In this document: positions 1 to 8,139 of the stretch, one piece after another
Layout of the letters: every line of letters begins with the position of its first letter
How positions within the stretch are numbered: position 1 is the first letter of the stretch
Assembly: GCF_000758525.1 (NCBI RefSeq)
Contig: NZ_CP009241.1
Coordinates: 6,921,001 to 6,985,000 of the forward strand
Reading direction: 5' to 3'
From: Paenibacillus sp. FSL H7-0357
Lineage (GTDB): Bacteria; Bacillota; Bacilli; Paenibacillales; Paenibacillaceae
Length of the DNA stretch: 64,000 nucleotides
The notes under the pieces: generated by a model
What the model was told of the DNA's origin: nothing
What the model saw: only the letters and a program-made list of their open reading frames with translations
The model's database searches: none
Translations under genes and position numbers: made by a program

Positions 1-161
1 CTGAATTTCTCCGGAATGATGGCATATCCGTTACGGTAAATAGTCTCTTCGTCGGTAAACGAAGAAGTTACTAGCAGAATGAGTGGAAGAAGGCATATTA
101 TCGTTACCATAAGCATCATGGTGTTTACGATGATTTGCCACGCCCGATATTTCTGTTTCAA
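1..161 (-). CDS. Carbohydrate ABC transporter permease, N-terminal part (cut by window edge)
   Basis: The minus strand reads LKQKYRAWQIIVNTMMLMV and onward to the window edge, with one hydrophobic segment followed by TSSFTDEE. This is typical of the second inner-membrane permease (YtcP/LplC type) of oligosaccharide ABC importers. The start is a TTG (159-161) chosen because GGGGGA stands about 7 bases upstream; no ATG is suitably placed. It lies 11 bases after the stop of the preceding permease gene, so both are in one operon and should form the membrane channel heterodimer. The EAA loop and C-terminus lie outside the window, so the assignment rests on the N-terminal segment and the neighbour. 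Confidence 0.75.
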   Translation of the reverse strand, partial: MKQKYRAWQIIVNTMMLMVTIICLLPLILLVTSSFTDEETIYRNGYAIIPEKF

Positions 162-172
162 AACAAGTCCCC

Positions 173-1105
173 CTAGAATATGGCGTTATCTTTGTTTATT
201 TTTCTGACGATGTAGTTTGACAAGAATACAAGCACGCAGCCGACCAACGATTGATAGAGTCCTGCAGCCGATGACATGCCCATATCACCAAGCATCAATA
301 GGGAACGGTAAACGTAGGTGTCAATTACGTTTGTTGTCGATTGCAGAGCGCCCGCGTTCAGGGGAACCTGGTAAAACAACCCAAAGTCAGAGTAGAAAAT
401 ACGCCCAATCTGAAGCAGCGTCATAACCGTGATGACCGGAATAAGGAGAGGAATCGTAATGCTCCTTATTTGCTGCAATTTTCCTGCACCGTCAATTTCA
501 GCAGCTTCGTAATACTCTTTATCGATACCGATGATCGCCGCCAGATAAATGACGCACAAGTAACCGGCACTTTTCCAAATGTGTACGATCGTCAAAATAT
601 ACGGCCAGTATTTCGCCTCGCTATACCACGAAATCTCGGAAAGACCCAAAAGAGGCAAGACCGTTTTATTTATAAATCCGGTCTCCAGGCTCAGTAAAGC
701 GAATACGAGGTAACCGACAATGACCATGGAAATCAGGTACGGCAATAATAGAACCGTCTGATAAAACCGCGAAAAAAAACGAGCCTTCACTTCATTGAGC
801 AAAATAGCAACTCCGACTCCGATGACGAGATTCAGCACGATAAAAGCGCCATTATACAAAATCGTGTTTCTCGTAATGATAAAAGCGTCTGTCGTTTTGA
901 ACAGGTACTCGAAATTTTTCAGTCCAGACCAGTCGCTTCCGAATATACCTTGCGAATAGTTGTAATCTTTGAACGCGATAATGATTCCGAACAGTGGCAA
1001 GTAGTTGTTGATGATTAAATAAGCTATTCCGGGTATCATCATCAAGAAGAGTACGCCGTATTTCCTTGCCCTTTTGATTCTCATGTTTAATCCTAGTTGT
1101 GTCAT
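173..1105 (-). CDS. Carbohydrate ABC transporter permease, LplB/UgpA type
   Basis: A 310-residue multi-pass inner-membrane protein, the first permease of a sugar or glycan ABC importer. About six membrane segments are visible, starting with YGVLFLMMIPGIAYLII. The cytoplasmic EAA motif that docks on the ATPase reads EYYEAAEIDGAGKLQQIR near residue 210. The start at 1105 (MTQLGLN) is preferred: the reading frame extends to a TTG at 1126, but that stretch contains the ribosome binding site GGAGGAAAGG. The partner permease follows after 11 bases. The solute-binding protein and ATPase are not in the window, so the substrate cannot be named; LplB-family systems commonly import oligosaccharides. Confidence 0.88.
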   Translation of the reverse strand: MTQLGLNMRIKRARKYGVLFLMMIPGIAYLIINNYLPLFGIIIAFKDYNYSQGIFGSDWSGLKNFEYLFKTTDAFIITRNTILYNGAFIVLNLVIGVGVAILLNEVKARFFSRFYQTVLLLPYLISMVIVGYLVFALLSLETGFINKTVLPLLGLSEISWYSEAKYWPYILTIVHIWKSAGYLCVIYLAAIIGIDKEYYEAAEIDGAGKLQQIRSITIPLLIPVITVMTLLQIGRIFYSDFGLFYQVPLNAGALQSTTNVIDTYVYRSLLMLGDMGMSSAAGLYQSLVGCVLVFLSNYIVRKINKDNAIF

Positions 1106-1139
1106 GAAACAGACCCTTTCCTCCAATATTGGAATTCAA

Positions 1140-1199
1140 TTTCACCACCTGTTTACCATGAGGAACTATTAATGTACCACCAGTAAACACCCTAAGTGT
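1140..1199 (-). promoter_or_regulatory. Repeat-rich upstream region of the permease operon
   Basis: Two related blocks, ACCACCTGTTTAC (from about 1144) and ACCACCAGTAAAC (from about 1178), lie 20-90 bases upstream of the permease start. GTTTAC and GTAAAC are also mutually inverted. Such paired motifs can be operator half-sites for a regulator of the sugar operon. No convincing -35/-10 pair was seen nearby, so this is only a candidate regulatory region. From 1200 to about 1450 I recognise no gene; a short frame reading GLSEGELTKIYFDAVKGEY occurs there without a start codon or a known family. Confidence 0.25.
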
Positions 1200-1449
1200 A
1201 CAACCCATTTATTAACGAAAGATCAACCTAGGGTTAAGGTTTTGTAAATGTGTTTTAGAATGATCCATTAAAAGAATCTCAGCCCCCATTTTGGTGATAT
1301 GACAACCGGGGAAGGATTGGGCGAAAGGTTATCACTTTTTATTAACAAGAGATAACTCAAGACATTCATTGGAGTCGTAGGACTTTCCGAGGGTGAATTA
1401 ACAAAAATTTATTTTGATGCTGTAAAAGGAGAATATACAGGAAGAATCT

Positions 1450-1614
1450 CGAATAACGATTGCTCAGAAAACAAAGCCTTCGTCACAGGCCCGTTTTTCT
1501 ATCAAGCACGCCGGTTTTCATCACTCTCATCTGCTGGGCAAGGTGGTCTGGGGGCATCAGGTGCAGGCTACCGTTCTCGGTTGTTCAGACCGATCCTTGA
1601 TTCATTCGGATTGA
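1450..1614 (+). pseudogene. Internal fragment of an IS4/IS701-type transposase
   Basis: The plus strand reads IAQKTKPSSQARFSIKHAG followed by FHHSHLLGKVVWGHQVQATV and ends at a TGA (1612-1614). The series KTKPSSQA, HxSH and WGHQ matches the segment just after the first catalytic Asp of IS4/IS701-like DDE transposases, as I recall the family. Only about 55 residues remain: the first Asp region is altered, both ends are missing, and no terminal inverted repeats were seen. It is a dead remnant left at the edge of the conserved chromosome core. Confidence 0.6.
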
Positions 1615-1689
1615 CCTACACGTAACTTGGACGAACTTAAGTTTACAAAATATATAAAAGATAATTCAGAATCATTTATTACAACACAA

Positions 1690-1720
1690 AAAATCACATC
1701 ATAAGATACTGATGTGATTT
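1690..1720. terminator. Perfect inverted repeat, probable terminator
   Basis: AAATCACATCA and TGATGTGATTT form an 11-bp perfect stem around an 8-base loop, flanked by A-rich sequence on the left and T-rich on the right. It could terminate transcription of the membrane-protein unit arriving on the minus strand, whose remnant HTH reading frame ends at 1728, or act in both directions. Confidence 0.6.
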
Positions 1721-1727
1721 CTATGAC

Positions 1728-1856
1728 TTATATTTTTGAATAAATGATCTTTTTAATACGATCGTTGGAAAGACAGAATTGATCAGAGAGTTCATCTATC
1801 GTTGAGCCATCGATATATTGTTGACGTATTGCCTCGTTTCTGTGGCTCAAATATTT
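1728..1856 (-). pseudogene. C-terminal fragment of a CD3324/Mor-like HTH protein
   Basis: Directly after the stop codon of the membrane-protein gene, in the same frame, the minus strand reads KYLSHRNEAIRQQYIDG, then STIDELSDQFCLSNDR and IKKIIYSKI, then TAA. This matches the C-terminal helix-turn-helix of CD3324-family (Mor-activator-like) small DNA-binding proteins, normally about 85 residues. The N-terminal half and start codon are absent. The fragment is either a deletion remnant or could be expressed only by read-through of the TGA at 1857-1859. Family name from memory; moderate confidence. Confidence 0.55.
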
Positions 1857-2576
1857 TCAATTATTTTCTTTGGATATTTTATACTCTTTGCTATTGCGAG
1901 GGAAAACGGGTTTTCGAACTTTTCGATCAAGAAAATATGCAATATGTGCAAGAATTAAGAAAAAAATAACCAGGATTAATATATTTAAAAATGCCTTATA
2001 CCCAATCCTGCTGTAGTCCATAAAAAAATATGGATTGCTCACTTTTGTCCCATTGGGCAAAGTATAGTAAACGTAGCCAAAAAGTCCTGCTATATAAACA
2101 AATGGAACATATGCCAGTGGGAAAATCAAAACACAATAAATGTATCTGTATTTTAAGCTTCGTGAACCCACAAACAAAATATAATCTATTAAACATAAAA
2201 GAGGGGTAATTAAATGAACGACCACATTGTTAAATCGCCATGGGGTATATTCGTCGTTCATTGAAAAACCAACTGGTACAAGGATAACCCAATAAACTAA
2301 CAAAGTAAGCAATAAGTCAATCATACAGACCATTTCGAAAGAAGGATAATATCCGTTATTCCCAAAAGCCCCTTTACTTCGCCATTCTCTCACTGTTTTT
2401 ATTACCAAAATCAAAAAGAGAATAACGCCCAGAGCATTGCTTTGTACGGTATAAAACATCAATTTATCGAGTTCAAACTTGCCTTGAAAAGCGCCTAAGG
2501 CACCCAATAAACCTGAAAATGTGAAGACTAATGCGAACAATCTAAAAATAAATGCAAATCTGCGGTCATGAATCAT
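1857..2576 (-). CDS. Pr6Pr-family integral membrane protein
   Basis: A 239-residue protein with about six hydrophobic segments, for example near residues 10-30, 40-60, 85-105, 120-140, 150-175 and 200-222, and a basic C-terminus (LDRKVRKPVFPRNSKEYK). The layout and motifs such as FTVQSN-like FYTVQSNALG and the conserved HLITPLL segment fit the Pr6Pr (FAR-17a/AIG1-like) membrane proteins of Bacillota, whose function is unknown in bacteria. The start codon overlaps the end of the upstream 53-aa gene by 11 bases, suggesting translational coupling. The reading frame runs straight into the HTH remnant after its TGA. Confidence 0.7.
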   Translation of the reverse strand: MIHDRRFAFIFRLFALVFTFSGLLGALGAFQGKFELDKLMFYTVQSNALGVILFLILVIKTVREWRSKGAFGNNGYYPSFEMVCMIDLLLTLLVYWVILVPVGFSMNDEYTPWRFNNVVVHLITPLLCLIDYILFVGSRSLKYRYIYCVLIFPLAYVPFVYIAGLFGYVYYTLPNGTKVSNPYFFMDYSRIGYKAFLNILILVIFFLILAHIAYFLDRKVRKPVFPRNSKEYKISKENN

Positions 2577-2727
2577 GATTCCATACCCCTTTTGTTTTTC
2601 TGAAATTCTTCACAGTTCTGTGCATTTGGCCCGCAATTATATTAAGAGCATTATACTGACACAGGTCGAAATGCTGATAAAATAGTTTGAGGGATGTACA
2701 TCTTTCTTCCAATTGGTTATTGCTCAT
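2566..2727 (-). CDS. Small hypothetical protein, 53 aa
   Basis: Begins MSNNQLEERCTSLKLFY and is preceded by a near-ideal ribosome binding site AGGAGG seven bases before the ATG, which is why this internal start is chosen over the longer frame to 2844. The protein is soluble, with two Cys and a basic C-terminus, and I recognise no family. It overlaps the start of the Pr6Pr-type gene by 11 bases, so the two are probably made together; it may be a partner or leader peptide for the membrane protein. Function unknown. Confidence 0.6.
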   Translation of the reverse strand: MSNNQLEERCTSLKLFYQHFDLCQYNALNIIAGQMHRTVKNFRKTKGVWNHDS

Positions 2728-2817
2728 GTTAGGACCTCCTAACACTAATGAACTATAAATGAGTAATTTCGCTTCCAGAAAACTGTAAAAATCAAAAAAA
2801 AATAGAGACAAAGCGCG

Positions 2818-2865
2818 CTCCTTGTGGTAAAAAGTAGTCACCACAACCCCAATCTACACAAGGAG
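2818..2865. repeat. Nested inverted repeats upstream of the 53-aa gene
   Basis: CTCCTTGTG (2818-2826) pairs with CACAAGGAG (2857-2865), and inside it TTGTGGT (2822-2828) can alternatively pair with ACCACAA (2840-2846). On the minus strand this stands about 100 bases before the small gene and is followed by a long T-rich run near 2795-2805. It could be a leader structure, a weak terminator or a mobile-element end; the sequence does not decide. Confidence 0.4.
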
Positions 2866-2871
2866 ACACAT

Positions 2872-3054
2872 GTGCTGAAAACTGTTAAAGAGATCAAAGC
2901 GAATCGGTTTGAAAAATTCATGGAATCTGATCCACCGATCACCGGCTCAAATGTGGTCACTCTTCACTCAAATGAATAATATATGGTCAAAATATGGTCA
3001 CGTATGATTCAGAGGGCAAAATCAAAGCCCCTGACCATAAAGGCCAAGGGCTGA
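2872..3054 (+). pseudogene. Possible remnant of an integrase-like C-terminal tail
   Basis: A GTG codon with AAGGAG six bases upstream opens a 35-residue frame (MLKTVKEIKANRFEKFM...) ending at a TAA (2977-2979). The same frame continues beyond the stop with VKIWSRMIQRAKSKP to a TGA at 3054. Basic, low-complexity tails like this occur at the end of phage tyrosine integrases, but no catalytic residues are present. It may be debris, or a tiny peptide gene. It overlaps the terminator of the rplM-rpsI operon. Low confidence. Confidence 0.22.
3022..3053 (-). terminator. Terminator of the rplM-rpsI operon
   Basis: On the minus strand AGCCC...GGGCT (3026-3052) forms an interrupted hairpin (AGCCC, TG and CC pair across an ATAAA-type loop) followed by TTTGATTTT. 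It starts 25 bases after the rpsI stop. Confidence 0.7.
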
Positions 3055-3076
3055 AATCCTTGATGTAATGCGGTTC

Positions 3077-3469
3077 TTAACGTTTCGAGAACTGAGGCGC
3101 ACGACGTGCAGCCTTGAGGCCGTATTTCTTACGTTCCTTCATACGTGGGTCACGAGTCAGGAAGCCGGCTTTCTTAAGGGCGCCGCGGTATTCAGGGTCC
3201 ACTTTGAGCAATGCACGGGAGATCCCGTGACGGATTGCTCCAGCTTGACCAGAAATGCCGCCACCATGTGCAAGAACGATTACATCGTAGTTGCCCAGTG
3301 TTTCAGTCAGGTTCAAAGGTTGTTTCACGATCATCTTCAATGTTTCCACACCGAAATATTCGTCCATCTCGCGTTTGTTAATGACAATGCGTCCTTCACC
3401 CGGTACAAGGCGAACACGTGCTACCGAATGTTTACGACGACCTGTCCCATAGTATTGTACTTGTGCCAT
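3077..3469 (-). CDS. rpsI: 30S ribosomal protein S9
   Basis: 130 residues, full length for bacterial S9. It starts [20 protein letters not shown] and ends in the basic tail [10 protein letters not shown], whose C-terminal Arg reaches the P-site tRNA anticodon loop in the small subunit. AGGAGG stands nine bases upstream of the ATG. It is the second gene of the rplM-rpsI pair, 20 bases after rplM, and is followed by a hairpin terminator. Confidence 0.97.
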   Translation of the reverse strand: MAQVQYYGTGRRKHSVARVRLVPGEGRIVINKREMDEYFGVETLKMIVKQPLNLTETLGNYDVIVLAHGGGISGQAGAIRHGISRALLKVDPEYRGALKKAGFLTRDPRMKERKKYGLKAARRAPQFSKR

Positions 3470-3489
3470 GAAACTGTCCTCCTCTATTC

Positions 3490-3927
3490 TTATCCGCGAA
3501 GTTCGTAAACTTCAGGTTTTTGTGCTGCATGTGGATGCTCGGCGCCTGCATAGACTTTCAATCTCAGCTTCATGTGATCCCCTTGACGAGTCTTAGGAAT
3601 CATACCGTGAACTGCAAATTCGATCATGCGTTCAGGTTTAGTCTTGATCAGGTCTTCTGCAACAGTGACTTTCAAGCCACCTGGGTGCATCGAGTGACGG
3701 TAGTATTTCTTGTTTTGCATTTTCTTGCCTGTCAGGTGAATCTTCTCAGCGTTGATAACAATTACGAAATCTCCAGTATCAACATGTGGAGTGAATTGCG
3801 GTTTGTGTTTGCCACGGATCAATGCAGCGGCTTCGCTGGCCAAACGACCAAGTGTCTTGCCTTCGGCATCAATAATGTGCCAAGTGCGTTCAACTTCGTT
3901 TGGTTTCGCCATATAGGTGGTACGCAT
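3490..3927 (-). CDS. rplM: 50S ribosomal protein L13
   Basis: 145 residues, beginning [20 protein letters not shown], with the family signature around [18 protein letters not shown] and [11 protein letters not shown]13 is an early 23S rRNA-binding assembly protein. AGGAGG precedes the ATG by seven bases. The gene has its own promoter and a structured leader of the type through which L13 can regulate its own operon in Bacillus. Confidence 0.97.
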   Translation of the reverse strand: MRTTYMAKPNEVERTWHIIDAEGKTLGRLASEAAALIRGKHKPQFTPHVDTGDFVIVINAEKIHLTGKKMQNKKYYRHSMHPGGLKVTVAEDLIKTKPERMIEFAVHGMIPKTRQGDHMKLRLKVYAGAEHPHAAQKPEVYELRG

Positions 3928-3984
3928 GAATGTTTCCTCCTTGTTCTCGTACGAAAATCATCTGTTTCGTATATCTTGTTTCTC

Positions 3985-4070
3985 ATTGGATTACAATTAT
4001 GTGAGTTAAAAAAAGCTTATTTGTCGGCATCTTCTTGATCGGGGCTGTGGGATAGCCATCAAGAAAACAC
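3985..4070 (-). promoter_or_regulatory. L13-type ribosomal leader RNA upstream of rplM
   Basis: The transcript from the promoter below starts near 4071 and contains TTCTTGAT (4058-4065, as read on the minus strand) pairing with ATCAAGAA (4032-4039). Inside it GGCT pairs with AGCC across an ATCCCAC-containing loop, followed by AAGCTTTTTTT. Position, size and the compound helix fit the L13 leader family described for rplM of Bacillota (inference by resemblance, no covariance model run). Confidence 0.55.
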
Positions 4071-4077
4071 AACTTTT

Positions 4078-4106
4078 ATATTACAGCATAAACATGACAA
4101 GTGCAA
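4078..4106 (-). promoter_or_regulatory. Promoter of rplM-rpsI
   Basis: A sigma-A type promoter on the minus strand: -35 TTGCAC (4101-4106), 17-base spacer, -10 TAATAT (4078-4083). It lies between truA and rplM, giving a leader of about 140 bases. Confidence 0.8.
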
Positions 4107-4163
4107 GTGATTTTTAAGCTTATTGACTATAATTTTTCTAAAAAAAGTATAGAACGCTCTCGC

Positions 4164-4943
4164 CTAAATTCCACCCTCGTCATATTCAACACTCCACAGC
4201 GCCAAGCCCTTAGATACGGCCGTTGGTCCTGCCGCCGCCCGATCGCATGCGGCTAGGATATCCGCAACCTTATCCGCATGGTATTTGCCCTCACCCACAT
4301 GAATCAGCGTTCCCATAATAATGCGAACCATATGCTGCAGAAATCCGCTGCCCGTAATATAAGTGTGAATGACACCCTGGTCTACCGAGTCAGGTCGACA
4401 CATACTGCGGTCAATCTCCATATGAGCCTCAAAGATCGTCCGGACATGGGAAGTCTTCGTGGACTTCCGTGATGCGAACGAGGTGAAGTCATGGGTACCC
4501 AGTAAATGTGTAAGACCTTTCTGCATAGCCGGTATATCGAGCTTCACCGGGTGGTGATGCTGCCAGCGCCGCTGAAACGGATCCGGAAACCGGTTGCCAT
4601 TAATTGTGTACCGATAGGTTTTGCGCTTTGCTCCTCTACGAGAGTGGAACGATAGCGGAACCTCCCTCGCCTCGGTAACCACGATATCTTGCGGCAACCG
4701 GGCATTCAGGGCCAGACACCAGCGTTCAAGCGGGATTTGAGAGGAGGTCATGAAGTTAAACGGCTGTCCATAAGCATGCACACCCGCGTCTGTCCGTCCA
4801 GAGGCGGTTATCTTGAGCGCCTCGCCCGTCAGATGGAGTATGGCCTGTTCCAGCCGGTCCTGAATCGTATTGCCCTGAGGCTGGGTCTGAAAGCCATCAT
4901 AATGGGTCCCGTCATAATTGACTTTCATCAATAGATTGCGCAT
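4164..4943 (-). CDS. truA: tRNA pseudouridine(38-40) synthase TruA
   Basis: 259 residues, usual length. It converts uridines 38-40 in the tRNA anticodon arm to pseudouridine. The catalytic Asp lies in GRTDAGVHA near residue 52; MKVNYDGTHYDGFQTQ near the start and the C-terminal GSGFLQHMVRIIMGTL also match the family. The ribosome binding site AGGAG is six bases before the ATG. In Bacillus truA closes the ecfA1-ecfA2-ecfT-truA run; here it follows the rplQ terminator directly with no ECF genes. No clear own promoter was found. Confidence 0.96.
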   Translation of the reverse strand: MRNLLMKVNYDGTHYDGFQTQPQGNTIQDRLEQAILHLTGEALKITASGRTDAGVHAYGQPFNFMTSSQIPLERWCLALNARLPQDIVVTEAREVPLSFHSRRGAKRKTYRYTINGNRFPDPFQRRWQHHHPVKLDIPAMQKGLTHLLGTHDFTSFASRKSTKTSHVRTIFEAHMEIDRSMCRPDSVDQGVIHTYITGSGFLQHMVRIIMGTLIHVGEGKYHADKVADILAACDRAAAGPTAVSKGLALWSVEYDEGGI

Positions 4944-4971
4944 TCCGTTCTCCTGTCAGTCCATACTTGGT

Positions 4972-5002
4972 TTTCAAAAAAAAAGAGCCCCGGCGGGAGC
5001 TC
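4972..5002 (-). terminator. Terminator of the S10-spc-alpha superoperon
   Basis: On the minus strand GAGC(T)CCC pairs with GGG(G)CTC (4985-5002) and is followed by nine T residues. It stands about 150 bases after the rplQ stop and just before truA. A second hairpin (GCAGGG/CCCTGC) lies near 5052-5075. Confidence 0.85.
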
Positions 5003-5149
5003 CTTCTACTCTATACAAGGTGATTCCCGCGGTTAGTTGTACGGCAGGGCCTTATCGCCCCTGCAGCACAATAACGTTTAATACTTTCCTACCCATGCTC
5101 CGAGGATCATGGGGGAAAGGGATAATTCCGGAAATCATTACTTGCGTTA

Positions 5150-5515
5150 CTACGCGCGGTCTACCAGTTCAAGATAAACCATAGGCGCAGCATCGCCACG
5201 GCGAGGTCCCAGCTTCAGGATACGAGTGTATCCGCCTGGACGCTCTGTGTAACGAGGAGCAATATCAGAGAACAGTTTTTGGATTGCATCTTGTTCACCG
5301 TCAACAGTTTCACGACGGACAAATGCAGCTACTTGACGACGAGCATGAAGATCGCCCTTTTTCGCTTTAGTGATCAGTTTCTCAGCGATGGAACGAACTT
5401 CCTTCGCTTTGGCTTCCGTTGTCTGGATGCGCTCGTAAAGGAACAGATCCGTTACCATGTCGCGGAACAACGCTTTACGCGCACTGGAATCACGGCCCAA
5501 TTTTTGGTATGCCAT
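5150..5515 (-). CDS. rplQ: 50S ribosomal protein L17
   Basis: 121 residues starting [19 protein letters not shown]; the frame extends further upstream but AAGGAGGG sits just before this ATG. L17 lies near the polypeptide exit tunnel of the large subunit. Hallmarks are [20 protein letters not shown] and the terminal [16 protein letters not shown]. Last gene of the alpha part of the superoperon, 42 bases after rpoA. Confidence 0.97.
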   Translation of the reverse strand: MAYQKLGRDSSARKALFRDMVTDLFLYERIQTTEAKAKEVRSIAEKLITKAKKGDLHARRQVAAFVRRETVDGEQDAIQKLFSDIAPRYTERPGGYTRILKLGPRRGDAAPMVYLELVDRA

Positions 5516-5557
5516 TTGTTTTCCCTCCTTCACTCAAGTACTCAAGCAATCTGTTAA

Positions 5558-6502
5558 CTATTCTTCTGTGCGGAGACCCAAACCAAGTTCCTCGAGCTTC
5601 TCTTGAACTTCTTCCAAAGATTTGCGGCCCAAGTTACGAACCTTCATCATATCTTCTTCAGTTTTCGTAGTCAGCTCTTGTACGGTATTAATACCGGCAC
5701 GTTTGAGGCAGTTGTAGGAACGGACAGAAAGATCAAGTTCTTCGATTGTCATCTCAAGCACTTTTTCTTTTTTGTCTTCTTCTTTTTCAACCATAATTTC
5801 GGCGTCTTTCGCTTCGTCCGTAAGTCCTACGAACAATACGAGGTGCTCGTTCAAAATTTTGGCTCCGAGGCTTACAGCCTCTTCCGGTCTGATACTGCCA
5901 TCTGTCCAAATTTCCAGCGTCAACTTGTCATAGTTCGTCACTTGACCGACACGAGTGTTATCAATGCCGTAATTCACGCGGGAAATAGGAGTGTAGATGG
6001 AGTCAACCGGAATAACACCGATTGGCTGGTCGTCGCGTTTGTTCCGGTCTGCTTGGACATAGCCGCGACCACGGCCTGCAAAAATACGCATGTGAAGTCT
6101 CGCGCCAGGTCCCAGCGTTGCAATATGAAGATCCGGATTGAGGATCTCAACATCGCTATCCGCACGGATATCACCTGCGGTAACGATGCCTTCACCCTCA
6201 GCATCAATCTCGAACACTTTCTCTTCATCTGAATGGATCTTCAGAGAAAGAGCTTTAAGGTTCAGAATGATTTCCGTCACATCTTCCATTACGCCAGGAA
6301 CGGTCGAGAACTCATGCAAAACGCCGTCAATTTGGACCGATGTTACTGCGGCTCCCGGAAGGGAGGAAAGCAGAATCCGGCGAAGCGAGTTCCCCAGAGT
6401 CGTGCCATATCCACGTTCCAGCGGTTCAACTACGAATTTCCCATAGGTTCCTTCATCATTGGCTTCTACGGTCTCAATCTTCGGCTTTTCGATTTCTATC
6501 AC
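5558..6502 (-). CDS. rpoA: DNA-directed RNA polymerase subunit alpha
   Basis: 314 residues. The N-terminal assembly domain contains [19 protein letters not shown], needed for dimerisation and beta/beta-prime binding. After an acidic linker (EKEEDKKEK near 245) comes the C-terminal domain with [16 protein letters not shown] and [12 protein letters not shown], which touches UP elements and activators. An extra promoter sits just upstream, in the 131-base gap after rpsK, probably allowing alpha to be supplied in excess of the ribosomal genes. Confidence 0.98.
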   Translation of the reverse strand: MIEIEKPKIETVEANDEGTYGKFVVEPLERGYGTTLGNSLRRILLSSLPGAAVTSVQIDGVLHEFSTVPGVMEDVTEIILNLKALSLKIHSDEEKVFEIDAEGEGIVTAGDIRADSDVEILNPDLHIATLGPGARLHMRIFAGRGRGYVQADRNKRDDQPIGVIPVDSIYTPISRVNYGIDNTRVGQVTNYDKLTLEIWTDGSIRPEEAVSLGAKILNEHLVLFVGLTDEAKDAEIMVEKEEDKKEKVLEMTIEELDLSVRSYNCLKRAGINTVQELTTKTEEDMMKVRNLGRKSLEEVQEKLEELGLGLRTEE

Positions 6503-6604
6503 GAGTGTACCCCTCCTTCAAACGTCGCTCCTATATGAAACTGTCACCCCATCAGGTGCATCATGTAGTATGCCTAAACACCTATTATTAGCAGATGCGT
6601 CAGA

Positions 6605-6633
6605 ATTATACCACAATCACAATTCTGATTTCA
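6605..6633 (-). promoter_or_regulatory. Internal promoter for rpoA-rplQ
   Basis: -10 TATAAT (6605-6610) with an extended TGG in front, a 17-base spacer and a weak -35 TGAAAT (6628-6633), ending one base before the rpsK stop. The extended -10 compensates for the poor -35. Confidence 0.6.
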
Positions 6634-7029
6634 CTATACGCGACGACGTTTCGGCGGACGGCATCCATTGTGAGGAACCGGAGTTACGTCTTTAATGAGG
6701 TTTACTTCAAGCCCTGCGGCTTGAAGGGAACGGATGGCTGCTTCGCGGCCCGCGCCCGGTCCTTTAACCATAACTTCAACGGACTTCATGCCGTGTTCCA
6801 TCGCTGCTTTAGCAGCAGTTTCGGCTGCCATCTGCGCTGCAAATGGAGTCGATTTACGGGAACCTTTGAATCCTTGACCGCCGGAGCTAGCCCAGGAAAT
6901 TGCATTTCCGTGAGGATCCGTGATCGTAACGATAGTGTTGTTGAACGTGGAACGAATATGTGCCACGCCGCTCTCGATATTCTTCCGGTCGCGACGTTTG
7001 GTACGTACGACTTTTTTCGGTTTAGCCAT
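6634..7029 (-). CDS. rpsK: 30S ribosomal protein S11
   Basis: 131 residues. Family landmarks are [15 protein letters not shown] near residue 24, [20 protein letters not shown] and the C-terminal [17 protein letters not shown]11 forms the platform of the small subunit near the E site. It lies 19 bases after rpsM in the alpha segment. Confidence 0.97.
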   Translation of the reverse strand: MAKPKKVVRTKRRDRKNIESGVAHIRSTFNNTIVTITDPHGNAISWASSGGQGFKGSRKSTPFAAQMAAETAAKAAMEHGMKSVEVMVKGPGAGREAAIRSLQAAGLEVNLIKDVTPVPHNGCRPPKRRRV

Positions 7030-7048
7030 TGTCTCTTATCCCCCCTTA

Positions 7049-7417
7049 TTATTTCTTTTTGTTTGCTACCGTACGACGCGGGCCTTTCCGGGTACGGGCA
7101 TTCGTTTTAGTGCGTTGACCGCGAACAGGCAATCCACGACGGTGGCGAACACCGCGGTAACAGCCGATCTCAGTAAGACGCTTAATATTCAAGGAAATTT
7201 CACGACGCAGGTCACCTTCAACCTTAACTGACTTGTCGATCATTTCACGCAGTTTGCTGACTTCATCTTCCGTCAAATCACGGACACGTGTGTTAACGTC
7301 AATGCCTGTTTCATTAAGAATTTTCTGGGAAGTCGTTTTACCGATTCCGAAAATATAAGTCAAGGCGATCTCAACGCGTTTATCACGTGGCAAATCCACT
7401 CCAGCTATACGAGCCAT
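7049..7417 (-). CDS. rpsM: 30S ribosomal protein S13
   Basis: 122 residues starting [20 protein letters not shown], with the helix-two-turn-helix [10 protein letters not shown] and the basic tail [17 protein letters not shown] that touches P-site tRNA. S13 sits in the head of the small subunit and bridges to the large one. It is 19 bases after rpmJ. Confidence 0.97.
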   Translation of the reverse strand: MARIAGVDLPRDKRVEIALTYIFGIGKTTSQKILNETGIDVNTRVRDLTEDEVSKLREMIDKSVKVEGDLRREISLNIKRLTEIGCYRGVRHRRGLPVRGQRTKTNARTRKGPRRTVANKKK

Positions 7418-7436
7418 TTTACGCTACACCCCCTTC

Positions 7437-7819
<383 letters not shown>

Positions 7820-7821
7820 AG

Positions 7822-8130
7822 TTAGTCTCCTTTCTCATCTGCACTTATTCCAGCAGGTCCGCCATACTTCATCACTGCAAAACGCAGCTTTCCGTTGGTA
7901 ACCCGGCCGGTTTCTTCCAAACTGTTCACAACCTCACTGCTGATAAAGGGTATGAGCTCCAGATGTTGAATGTTCTTCTTCTTCGGCCCATCAAACTTCC
8001 GTTTGTCCCCATCGGCAATATATACAAATCTGCTATCCACAACTGCGATAACAACGGCAGCCTCTCCGGCATCTTTGCCTTTGAGAATTCTCACCAATTG
8101 ACCAATCTGCGGGCTGCTCTGAGTATTCAT
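7822..8130 (-). CDS. KOW-domain RNA-binding protein (L14e-like)
   Basis: About 102 residues. The N-terminal part [20 protein letters not shown] is a KOW motif, followed by [20 protein letters not shown], resembling the small L14e/KOW proteins encoded between map and infA in many Bacillota. The chosen ATG (8128-8130) has AGGTGA in front; a GTG at 8139 is an alternative that would make it three residues longer. Probably binds rRNA or the ribosome; the exact role is not established. Confidence 0.8.
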   Translation of the reverse strand: MNTQSSPQIGQLVRILKGKDAGEAAVVIAVVDSRFVYIADGDKRKFDGPKKKNIQHLELIPFISSEVVNSLEETGRVTNGKLRFAVMKYGGPAGISADEKGD

Positions 8131-8139
8131 CAAGATCAC

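Noticed and set aside
852..1208. 118-codon minus-strand frame overlapping the permease start
   Set aside because: Out-of-frame shadow over the permease 5' end; no start signal or homology.
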